From: SFWF01 sp045591645
Lineage (GTDB): Bacteria > Bacillota > Clostridia > Oscillospirales > Acutalibacteraceae
Direction: 5' to 3'
Length of the DNA: 24,359 nucleotides
Assembly (NCBI GenBank): GCA_045591645.1
Contig: JAZNTG010000030.1
Location: forward strand, 1-24,359
Positions 1-6,482 of this stretch are shown here, piece by piece. Both the position numbers and the translations under genes were made by a program. The notes beneath the pieces are model-generated. The model had not been told where the DNA came from and ran no database searches. It was given only the letters and a program-made list of their open reading frames with translations. Within the stretch, counting starts at the first letter, position 1; each line of letters starts with the position of its first letter.

Positions 1-135
1 GAAGCTTATGTTAAAGCCTCAGGTATACCGTTTTCAAAAATATTGGCGCTTGATGTTAAAGAATTTCCCGAGAGCGCAGAGTTTTTTTCGCAGAAAAAAC
101 ACGGATACTATATTACGGTAGTTGAAATGAAATAG
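1..135 (+). CDS. C-terminal end of an unrecognised protein (5' end outside window)
   Basis: Frame 1 is open from the first base to a TAG at 133-135, giving 44 residues that end in HGYYITVVEMK. The open frame, the normal-looking amino-acid mix and the terminator downstream at 251-280 indicate the end of a real gene. The fragment has no motif that I recognise. In many Firmicutes sigE or spoIIGA lies before sigG, but this tail does not look like the end of a sigma factor, which would close with a region 4.2 helix-turn-helix. Function is left open. Confidence 0.6.
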   Translation, partial: EAYVKASGIPFSKILALDVKEFPESAEFFSQKKHGYYITVVEMK

Positions 136-250
136 TTTAAGCAAACACGAACAATCCGAACCTGATTTTAAAGGGAAGATTTCCGTCTTTACATTGTTAA
201 AATACTCGCAAATACGAAAGTATTTGCTGTGTTTTGTGCCTCGCCAACTT

Positions 251-280
251 AACGGAAGAGAACTATCTCTTCCGTTTTTT
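251..280 (+). terminator. Intrinsic terminator upstream of sigG
   Basis: A perfect 11-bp stem (251-261 with 266-276), loop ACTA, runs into a T tract. It closes the partial gene at 1-135 and separates it from sigG. A second hairpin lies just upstream at 208-227, an 8-bp stem with a GAAA tetraloop. It has no T tract, so it is not a terminator by itself. The 267 bases between the stop at 135 and sigG hold these two structures and no recognisable promoter. Confidence 0.85.
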
Positions 281-402
281 GTTAGCACAATTTTTTTGAA
301 AATACAAGTGAACTTTGTCGAAGCAAAAAATATTTTTCGGGTGTATTCGGCACGCAGACTGTAAATACTTTTATTAGAAAAAATTATCGTCGAGGTGTCG
401 TT

Positions 403-1170
403 ATGTATAATAACAGGGTCGTTATCTGCGGAGTTGATACGGCAAAGCTGCCCGTTTTAAAAGAAAAGGAAAAAACCGAGCTTTTAAAACGGGTCAAGCA
501 AGGAGATAAGATCGCCCGCGACGAGCTGATCAGCGGAAATCTTCGGCTTGTGCTGAGCGTTGTACAGAGATTTTCTTCCAGAGGTGAAAATCTTGATGAT
601 CTTTTTCAGATAGGCTGTATCGGTCTTATAAAATCAATCGACAATTTTGATATGTGCCAGAATGTAAAATTTTCCACGTATGCTGTCCCGATGATAATAG
701 GCGAGATACGGCGCTACCTTCGTGACAATGATTCAATACGCGTCAGCCGCTCGATAAAGGATACTGCCTACCGTGCTATGCAGGTAAAGGAAGCACTCAC
801 AAACGAGTTGAATCGAGAACCTACGGTCATTGAAATAGCGGAAAAACTGGGCATATCAAAAGAGGATGTCGTAATGGCTCTTGAGAGCATCGTTGACCCA
901 ATCTCACTTTATGAGCCTGTCTATTCAGACGGTGGTGATACTATATATGTGCTTGATCAGGTTGGAGATAAAAATGACGATGCTAACTGGCTGGATGAAA
1001 TTGCCTTAAAAGAGGCGATACACCAGCTTAATGAACGCGAAAAACGTATTTTAAGTCTGCGGTTTATGCAGGGTAAGACTCAAATCGAGGTCTCAAATGA
1101 GATAGGAATTTCTCAGGCTCAGGTATCCCGCCTTGAAAAAGGTGCAATATCGAAAATCAAGGGGAATTAA
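403..1170 (+). CDS. sigG: RNA polymerase sporulation sigma factor sigma-G
   Basis: This is the late forespore-specific sigma factor. The 255-residue length is close to Bacillus SigG. The N-terminus VVICGVDTAKLPVLK is the family signature. Region 2 contains NLRLVLSVVQRF, DDLFQIGCIGLIKSID and KFSTYAVPMIIGEIRRYLRD; region 3 contains IRVSRSIKDTAY; region 4 has the helix-turn-helix EVSNEIGISQAQVSRLEK near the C-terminus. The ATG at 403 is preceded by a GAGGTG ribosome site. ylmC follows after 37 bases and is probably co-transcribed. I looked for a sigma-F-type promoter in 284-402 and found none convincing. sigma-F and sigma-E are the only serious alternatives; the N-terminal signature favours sigma-G. 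Confidence 0.97.
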   Translation: MYNNRVVICGVDTAKLPVLKEKEKTELLKRVKQGDKIARDELISGNLRLVLSVVQRFSSRGENLDDLFQIGCIGLIKSIDNFDMCQNVKFSTYAVPMIIGEIRRYLRDNDSIRVSRSIKDTAYRAMQVKEALTNELNREPTVIEIAEKLGISKEDVVMALESIVDPISLYEPVYSDGGDTIYVLDQVGDKNDDANWLDEIALKEAIHQLNEREKRILSLRFMQGKTQIEVSNEIGISQAQVSRLEKGAISKIKGN

Positions 1171-1207
1171 AAAGAGTACTTTCATATAATGACACAGAGG
1201 TGTTATT

Positions 1208-1444
1208 ATGATTGAACGAATCGCAGAACTAAAAGACCGTCAGGTAATATGTGTGAAAAACGGCGCTTTGCTCGGACCGGTGGGGGATATAGAGCTTGAT
1301 ACCGAAACAGGCAAGCTATCCTCCATCGTCATTTTCGGCAGAACCAAGGGCTTCGGACTTTTCGGCAGAGATGACGATATCGTTATCCCTTGGGAGGATA
1401 TCGAAATAATCGGAGCTGAAACCATTCTTGTAAAAAGCTGTTAA
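1208..1444 (+). CDS. ylmC: YlmC/YmxH family PRC-barrel sporulation protein
   Basis: A 78-residue small beta-rich protein of the PRC-barrel type, with ELKDRQVICVKNGALLGPV at the start and a DDIVIPWEDIEIIG segment near the end, both typical of YlmC/YmxH. Members sit beside sigma-factor or division genes in many endospore formers, but their biochemical role is not well established. The start is an ATG behind GAGGTG. It lies between sigG and spoIVB on the same strand, which supports a link with forespore gene expression. Downstream there is only a weak AT-rich hairpin with a T run (about 1446-1466), so transcription may partly continue into spoIVB. Confidence 0.9.
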   Translation: MIERIAELKDRQVICVKNGALLGPVGDIELDTETGKLSSIVIFGRTKGFGLFGRDDDIVIPWEDIEIIGAETILVKSC

Positions 1445-1528
1445 TTACATAATGTAAATTTTTTTCTTTCATATGATGTTCATTTTTGCAAAGATTAGTT
1501 ATGGAAACAGTTTTAAGGAGGTGCAAAA

Positions 1529-2767
1529 ATGAGTTATATGAAAATTGCAGCCCGAACTCTTTTTTGCCTGCTCGCAGCAGCGAGTCTTATAGTATTCGGT
1601 GCGCTTATATATTTAGATGGACAGCTGTCCGACTCATATAAGATAACTGAGGGAGAGTCTTTAAATATAGATTCCACTCTACCGATATCTATTTCTTATG
1701 CAGGCGCCAAGGAGGACACAAGCGATCAGCAAAGCGGAAACTCATACGATGCGAAGGTGAAGATTTTCGGATTTATTCCCGCGCGCAATATAACTGTTGA
1801 CGTAGTCGATGATTATTATGTAGCGGTGCTCGGAACCCCCTTCGGTATAAAAATTTACACTGACGGGGTGCTTGTTGTAGGCTTTTCCGAGGTGCAGACC
1901 GTATCGGGCAGAGAAAATCCTGCCAAGGATGCAGGCATAAAAGAGGGAGATTTTATTGTTTCCCTGAACGGTACCAACGTTTATACAAATGAAGAGGTAA
2001 TGAATATTATCAAGAATTCTTCGGGCGGTGATGTCGTAGCTAAGATAGTCAGGAACGGAACAAAAATGACCGTTAGTTTTAAAGCTGTACTCTCTCGGGA
2101 CGGCGTGTACCGCGCGGGTATGTGGGTCAAGGACTCATCGGCAGGCATAGGCACGCTTACCTTCTACAGTCCATCGGTAAATGTCGTATCGGGGCTTGGG
2201 CACGGTATTGCCGACAATGATACGGGAACTCTTTTGGCCCTTAACCACGGTGAATTTGTAACTGCAAAAATTGTGTCGGTCGATAAAGGCTCCAACGGAG
2301 ATCCTGGCGAGCTTAAAGGTAAATTTACAAATAAGTCTATATCAGGCTTTTCGGTAAACTGTGAAAACGGAGTATACGGAACGGCTAATTATGATATTGA
2401 CACATCTAACCTTATGAAGATCGCGCTGAAGCAGGAGGTTAAAAACGGCACGGCGCATATTCTGACGACAATAGACGGAGATACACCGCAGTATTATAGC
2501 TGTACTATAAAGGTAAAAAGTATGGGAGAAACCCAGAATTTGCTAGTCGAGGTGACCGACGAACGATTGCTCGAGAAAACAGGCGGAATAGTACAGGGAA
2601 TGAGCGGCAGTCCGATAATTCAGAACGGAAAATTAGTCGGTGCTGTTACCCACGTTCTTATAGACGATTCAAAATGCGGATATGGTATCTTCGCCGAAAC
2701 AATGCTCGAAACGGCACAAGCTCTAGGAGACGGCAGCATACCATCGAGCTTGAAAAACGCATCATAA
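1529..2767 (+). CDS. spoIVB: SpoIVB, forespore signalling serine peptidase (S55)
   Basis: In Bacillus, SpoIVB is secreted from the forespore into the intermembrane space and cleaves SpoIVFA, which releases processing of pro-sigma-K in the mother cell. The 412-residue protein has an N-terminal membrane anchor (about residues 7-29). A PDZ domain follows (about 110-185, including AGIKEGDFIVSLNGTNVYT), then the S55 peptidase domain. Catalytic His is H225 in GLGHGIADND and catalytic Ser is S359 in QGMSGSPI. The start has a strong AAGGAGGTG site. Its position directly after sigG-ylmC is notable, because the usual neighbour is spo0A. A long stem-loop follows the stop. Confidence 0.96.
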   Translation: MSYMKIAARTLFCLLAAASLIVFGALIYLDGQLSDSYKITEGESLNIDSTLPISISYAGAKEDTSDQQSGNSYDAKVKIFGFIPARNITVDVVDDYYVAVLGTPFGIKIYTDGVLVVGFSEVQTVSGRENPAKDAGIKEGDFIVSLNGTNVYTNEEVMNIIKNSSGGDVVAKIVRNGTKMTVSFKAVLSRDGVYRAGMWVKDSSAGIGTLTFYSPSVNVVSGLGHGIADNDTGTLLALNHGEFVTAKIVSVDKGSNGDPGELKGKFTNKSISGFSVNCENGVYGTANYDIDTSNLMKIALKQEVKNGTAHILTTIDGDTPQYYSCTIKVKSMGETQNLLVEVTDERLLEKTGGIVQGMSGSPIIQNGKLVGAVTHVLIDDSKCGYGIFAETMLETAQALGDGSIPSSLKNAS

Positions 2768-2773
2768 AAATAT

Positions 2774-2808
2774 GCACCTCCAAAAGTGTCTGGCTTTTGG
2801 GGTGCTTA
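2774..2808 (+). terminator. Probable terminator after spoIVB
   Basis: Twelve base pairs form between 2774-2786 and 2794-2805 with one bulged T and a 7-base loop. The bases that follow are TTATCT, a poor T tract, so termination may be inefficient or the hairpin may only stabilise the 3' end. Confidence 0.5.
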
Positions 2809-3115
2809 TCTATGTGTGTGGGAGAGTTCTTCTCTTCTTTTAATTTTCTGTATTGCAATTTAGTAATCAAAATAGTATAATCGTTTTGCTATATGCTACA
2901 AGAAGGTAAGTACAGAGTCCTTTTCGGCTTGCGCAATGGTTTTGTGATGACACCTTGTTAAAGCTCAAAAACGGTCGGTATTTACTGATTGCGGACTTAC
3001 TTGGTAGTATGAGCAGAGCAAAATGTTTGGGAAATATTGTAAAAATAATATTACTTATAATCTTAAATTTATTTGTGAAAATATAACTGAAGAGTAGAAA
3101 AGAAAGGAAATTATT
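2809..3115. other. Stretch without a clear gene
   Basis: Between the hairpin after spoIVB and the small gene at 3116 I see no supported gene. One + strand frame is open for 58 codons (2910-3083, stop 3084-3086) but has no credible start or ribosome site. It includes a segment reading KLKNGRYLLIADLLG that looks protein-like, so it may be the decayed end of a gene. The last 60 bases are AT-rich and carry a TATAAT at 3056-3061 with no matching -35 box. Confidence 0.4.
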
Positions 3116-3343
3116 ATGAGAAAAATTATTGCAAAATCAGAATACAATACCGAAAACGCTGAGGTTGTTTCAAAGAAATGCTTCGGCAGCTTTGGAGAGA
3201 GTACAGGATATGAGGAATGTCTTTACAGACGTGAGGACGGTAAGTATTTTCTGTATGTTAACGGCGGCGAGGATTCGCCCTATCCGAAGGAGGATATTAA
3301 ACGCATTTCTGCAGAAAAGGTAAAGGAATGGCTTGAAAGATAG
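3116..3343 (+). CDS. Small conserved protein of unknown function
   Basis: A 75-residue soluble, acidic/basic mixed protein starting with ATG behind an AAAGAAAGGAAA site. The pattern YNTENAEVV near the N-terminus, LYRREDGKYFLYVNGGE in the middle and a C-terminal SAEKVKEWLER resembles a family of short proteins common in Clostridia, often near accessory DNA, with no known function. It has no membrane segment or signal peptide. It stands alone, with 348 bases of non-coding DNA before it and 245 after, and no shared operon. That isolation and the possible gene remnant upstream are consistent with a small insertion, but there is no direct evidence for one. Confidence 0.75.
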   Translation: MRKIIAKSEYNTENAEVVSKKCFGSFGESTGYEECLYRREDGKYFLYVNGGEDSPYPKEDIKRISAEKVKEWLER

Positions 3344-3403
3344 CTCTATGACAACGGATACAATATAGGAGTCTTAGTGTGGCGGTACTCTGTTCAGTGA
3401 CGC

Positions 3404-3449
3404 TAGCCAAAGCATTCAAACCCGAATCAGATTTTAAATGCTTTGGCTA
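3404..3449. other. Long perfect hairpin in intergenic DNA
   Basis: Two perfect 13-base arms (3404-3416 and 3437-3449) enclose a 20-base loop. No T tract follows, so it is not an ordinary terminator. A second small hairpin (ACCC/GGGT, 3452-3464) stands directly after it. Part of the loop and right arm (3422-3438) matches 156-172 at 14 of 17 positions. The rest of the 3344-3588 gap is AT-rich with no gene. The hairpin may be a structured RNA, a repeat element, or the 3' end of the small gene's transcript. Confidence 0.55.
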
Positions 3450-3588
3450 AGACCCCAGTCGGGTGGATTTATTATATAATTTGCTCGCCTTGTTCACAGT
3501 TTGTTAATCTTAAGTTAATTTTAGGTATATTTTTCGGGGATAAAATTGACTCATTATTTCCAGAAACGGTAGGAGAGCGCTTGAGCAA

Positions 3589-4368
3589 ATGAGTCAAACT
3601 AAAAAGAAAAAGCCGTCAATGCTTTTTAAGATAGTCAGACGGTTCGTCTGGTTTTTTTATCCGAAAATTAAAATTGTCGGTACCGAAAATCTCCCTGATG
3701 AGCCTTGTATTATCGTCGGTAACCATACCCAGATGAACGGGCCTATTATCGGAGAGATACATTTCCCAGGTAAAAGGCTTATATGGTGCGTTGGAGATAT
3801 GCTCCACCTGAAAGATGTCCCCGCATATGCGTTTCAGGATTTCTGGAGTGAAAAGCCGAAGTGCACCCATTGGTTTTATAAAATAGCCTCTTACATAATA
3901 GCGCCGCTTTCGGTCTTTCTTATGAACAACGCGCGTACTATCGGAGTCTATCACGACGCAAGGATACTGTCGACCTTTAAAACGACCGTTGCAGGACTAA
4001 GGGACGGAGCGAATATTATAATTTTTCCCGAGCATAATGTAAAGTACAATCACATAGTATATGAGTTTACAACCGGTTTTATTGAAGTAGCGCGTCTATA
4101 CTATAAAAAGACGGGACGCGAAGTTTCCTTTGTTCCTATGTACAATGCGCCGAAGCTGGGGGCAACCTATCTCGGAAAGCCGATAAAGTTTTGCGCTGAA
4201 AATTCTCTTGAAGATGAAAAAAAGAGAATAAGCGGATATCTTATGAATGAGATAACTGCTATTGCCGAAGCCCTTCCGGAACATACAGTCATACCCTATA
4301 GGAACATACCTAAAAAATACTATCCGTCCAATAAAAGGGGAAGTGCAAATGAGAAAACCTGTAGTTGA
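3589..4368 (+). CDS. PlsC-like 1-acyl-glycerol-3-phosphate acyltransferase, divergent
   Basis: This family transfers an acyl chain to lysophosphatidate or a related lipid at the membrane. The 259-residue protein has the fold's landmarks: a basic, hydrophobic N-terminus (about 10-30), IVGTENLPDEPCIIVGNH with the catalytic-type His at H46, and a FPEH block at 146-149 that stands where FPEGTR is usual. The HX4D motif is broken, because the fifth residue after H46 is Gly (HTQMNG). The activity or chemistry may therefore differ from true PlsC. The ATG has a GGAG-type site. The end overlaps the PAP2 gene by 20 bases, so the two are translationally linked and probably work on the same lipid. Confidence 0.8.
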   Translation: MSQTKKKKPSMLFKIVRRFVWFFYPKIKIVGTENLPDEPCIIVGNHTQMNGPIIGEIHFPGKRLIWCVGDMLHLKDVPAYAFQDFWSEKPKCTHWFYKIASYIIAPLSVFLMNNARTIGVYHDARILSTFKTTVAGLRDGANIIIFPEHNVKYNHIVYEFTTGFIEVARLYYKKTGREVSFVPMYNAPKLGATYLGKPIKFCAENSLEDEKKRISGYLMNEITAIAEALPEHTVIPYRNIPKKYYPSNKRGSANEKTCS

Positions 4369-5047
4369 TTACCGCGAGTTTCGTTTTTCAAAGCTGAATG
4401 ATCCGCAGTTTTCGCATCTTAAATATTTGCTTGGCTGGGTCGGATATTTTACTTTATATATTCTGACCGAGCTGTTTATTCCTGTCGAGCGCTGTTATGT
4501 TGTGCACAGTCGCCTTGACGATATGATACCTTTTTGCGAGGTTTTTATAGTACCGTATGTAGGTTGGTATCTGCTTGTCATTGTATCGCTTCTTTACTTT
4601 GCGCTCTATAATCCGAAAAGCTTTGTTAAATTTCAAAGCTTTATCATCATTACGCAGATAATTGCGATGGCAGCATATATCTTTTTCCCCACAATGCAGG
4701 ACCTGCGTCCTACAGAGTTTGCGAGAGATAATATTTTTACTGACATAGTGCGTCTGCTTTATACAGTTGACACTAACACAAATGTCTGTCCTTCACTTCA
4801 CGTAGGCTATTCAATCGCAATAGCATCGGCTTGGCTTAAAGAAAAGCAAGCATCTGTTGGGGCAAAAGCTTTTGTAACGGTATTTGCCGTGCTGGTTTGT
4901 ATGTCTACAGCTATTATTAAGCAGCATTCGGTTATCGACGCCTTTGTGGCAGTTCCAATGTGTCTGTTTGCAGAAATAGTTGTTTATAAGGATTATTGGA
5001 GAGCCAAATTCAAAAGAAAAATAGTAACAGAAAACGCTATGTCATAA
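4349..5047 (+). CDS. PAP2-superfamily (Aur1-like) membrane phosphatase/phosphotransferase
   Basis: A 232-residue integral membrane protein with about six hydrophobic segments. The PAP2 signature is seen in CPSLHV with H151 and in KQHSVIDA with H193 and D197, the second histidine/aspartate pair of the family. The hydrophobic layout fits the PAP2_3/Aur1-like group rather than soluble phosphatases. I chose the ATG at 4349 because it has an AGGGGA site 8 bases upstream; the frame is open further up, to 4262, but has no ribosome site there. It overlaps the acyltransferase by 20 bases. Likely roles are removal of phosphate from phosphatidate or undecaprenyl diphosphate, or transfer of a lipid head group. 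The substrate cannot be read from the sequence. Confidence 0.85.
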   Translation: MRKPVVDYREFRFSKLNDPQFSHLKYLLGWVGYFTLYILTELFIPVERCYVVHSRLDDMIPFCEVFIVPYVGWYLLVIVSLLYFALYNPKSFVKFQSFIIITQIIAMAAYIFFPTMQDLRPTEFARDNIFTDIVRLLYTVDTNTNVCPSLHVGYSIAIASAWLKEKQASVGAKAFVTVFAVLVCMSTAIIKQHSVIDAFVAVPMCLFAEIVVYKDYWRAKFKRKIVTENAMS

Positions 5048-5060
5048 GACATAGCGTTTT
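5031..5060. terminator. Bidirectional terminator spanning both convergent stop codons
   Basis: A perfect 13-bp stem (5031-5043 with 5048-5060), loop ATAA, has A4 on one side and T4 on the other, so it reads as a terminator in both directions. The TAA of the PAP2 gene (5045-5047) ends within the loop, and the stop of the leftward CYTH gene begins at 5059-5061. Confidence 0.85.
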
Positions 5061-5556
5061 AAATTTTATCATAGGGTATTTCCTTGGCTAAAGCGCTGTT
5101 GCGGTAGCGCTTATCCTCGGACACTTCTTTTATAATCTTAATAAAATCAGGGAGAGAAAATTTTTCGTTTTCACTATCAAGCTCTACTTCCAAAAAAGCG
5201 CGGTCATTCCAGAAAGGGAAAACATCTATTTCGATGACCTTGCCCATATACGGATATCTGTAGCGGGTCTTTACTATAGTATTGCGGTCAGGATCGGCAA
5301 AGTATAGTAAGGCTTCATACTCTTGTTTTGAGATATTGCTTTCACGCTCTATTCGAACAAGCTCATTTACCTTCTCCTTGACCGTCTTGATATAAGATGT
5401 TTTTCCGTTTTCACACCATTTGCGGATACGTGCGCGGTCTTTTAAATAGGTTTGCTCAATTTTTACCTTAGCACAGTCTTTTAAGTTGTCAAGAAAGTTT
5501 GTGTCGGGATAAGCGATAAGAAATTTTCGCTCTATTTCAAGATGTGTATTTCCCAT
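5059..5556 (-). CDS. CYTH-domain (triphosphate tunnel metalloenzyme) protein
   Basis: A 165-residue soluble protein that opens with the family's ExExK motif, E7-x-E9-x-K11 in HLEIERKFLI. Alternating charged beta strands follow, for example ARIRKWCENGKTSYIKTVKE, VRIERESNISKQEYEALL and VIEIDVFPFWNDRAFLEVELD, as expected for a beta-barrel that binds triphosphates and divalent metal. Known members hydrolyse inorganic triphosphate or thiamine triphosphate, or make cAMP; the choice cannot be made from sequence alone. Its ATG overlaps the stop of the upstream metal exporter by one base (TAATG), so translation is probably coupled. It is the last gene of the leftward run. Confidence 0.88.
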   Translation of the reverse strand: MGNTHLEIERKFLIAYPDTNFLDNLKDCAKVKIEQTYLKDRARIRKWCENGKTSYIKTVKEKVNELVRIERESNISKQEYEALLYFADPDRNTIVKTRYRYPYMGKVIEIDVFPFWNDRAFLEVELDSENEKFSLPDFIKIIKEVSEDKRYRNSALAKEIPYDKI

Positions 5557-6425
5557 TACAGTATACCTTCAAATATAAGTCCTGCAAGGCTACCGAAAAT
5601 GAGCCCCGAGACGAAGAGTAGAACAGTAATGAACAAGGAGTTCTTGCGGCTTTTATTCACGCGGAATAAAACAAGCAGTCCGACACCGCCGTTTGTAAGC
5701 AGTCCGCAAAGCATTGGACCAAGCCCTAAAGCGCCGTCAACAAAAAGCTGGGTGAGGGTCACAGATACCGCACAGCTAGGTATTAATCCGATAAGCGAAG
5801 CGGCAAGCTGACTCAAAACGGGGAAGTTGAGCACGGTTTTCAGAGTGGCCTCTGGAATAAGATCTACCGCGAAATGCAACACGGCTGAGACTATGTAGAT
5901 TATAATAAGTATCTTTACGGTGTGTTTAAAAGCGGAAAGCAAAATTCCGTCCTTGCAGGAGCAATGCTCGCGCTCGCAAAAGCCGTGAATATCCTCATCG
6001 CGTTCAGCGTGCTTTTTTCGAATTACAAAATCAGCCGCAAAGCCGCAGATGACGCCGATAACAAATTTCAGCGCGAGTATCAGGATAATAACACCGGCCG
6101 AAAGCTGTGCCGAGATAAGCACTGGAAGCATCTCGTCGCTTGTTGACAGCATTACGGCAAGTAAGGTTCCGGCTGTAACCGTGCCTGCGGCATACATACC
6201 TGCAATAGCGCCCGAAAAGCCGCATTGAGGAATAAGTCCCGCAAGTGCGCCGAAAAGCGGACCTGATTTTTTAGCCTTTTTAAAGGCATTCGACATTTTG
6301 CTGCCCTCTGCTTTTTCGAGCCATTCCATAAGTAGGTAGGCGAGAAAGAGTATGGGTGCCATTTTTAAGGTTTCTTCGAGCGGATGTAAAAGAATATGCC
6401 CGAGTTCATGAAAAAATTCCTGCAT
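5556..6425 (-). CDS. Putative 10TM heavy-metal exporter (ArsP_2 / putative manganese transporter family)
   Basis: A 289-residue membrane protein made of two similar halves, each with a Gly-Leu-Ile-Pro-x-Cys motif (63-68 and 213-218) followed by a hydrophobic helix pair. This duplicated layout with an N-terminal HELGHILLHPLEE segment matches proteins annotated as arsenic efflux or putative manganese transporters. A central loop (about 138-157) is rich in His, Glu and Cys (HGFCEREHCSC) and is a plausible metal-binding site. It lies 57 bases after recG. A short inverted repeat (6464-6480) sits in that gap, but it is too weak to call a terminator and there is no room for a manganese riboswitch. 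The metal transported is inferred from the family only. Confidence 0.8.
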   Translation of the reverse strand: MQEFFHELGHILLHPLEETLKMAPILFLAYLLMEWLEKAEGSKMSNAFKKAKKSGPLFGALAGLIPQCGFSGAIAGMYAAGTVTAGTLLAVMLSTSDEMLPVLISAQLSAGVIILILALKFVIGVICGFAADFVIRKKHAERDEDIHGFCEREHCSCKDGILLSAFKHTVKILIIIYIVSAVLHFAVDLIPEATLKTVLNFPVLSQLAASLIGLIPSCAVSVTLTQLFVDGALGLGPMLCGLLTNGGVGLLVLFRVNKSRKNSLFITVLLFVSGLIFGSLAGLIFEGIL

Positions 6426-6482
6426 TAATTATTCTCCAAATTTGATTTCACAATATTCTAACACAAAACGGTGAGTTTTGCA

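Noticed and set aside
284..402. Sigma-F/G promoter upstream of sigG
   Set aside because: GTATT-like and AT-rich pieces exist but no pair with the right spacing and a good -10 sequence.
1446..1466. Terminator after ylmC
   Set aside because: A 5-bp AT-only stem with a T run; too weak to claim.
3056..3061. Promoter for the small gene at 3116
   Set aside because: TATAAT is present but the -35 region at the right distance (AATATT) does not fit.
6426..6482. Manganese (yybP-ykoY) riboswitch or terminator before the metal exporter
   Set aside because: Only 57 bases separate it from recG. There is a 6-bp inverted repeat (6464-6480) but no T tract and no room for the riboswitch fold.
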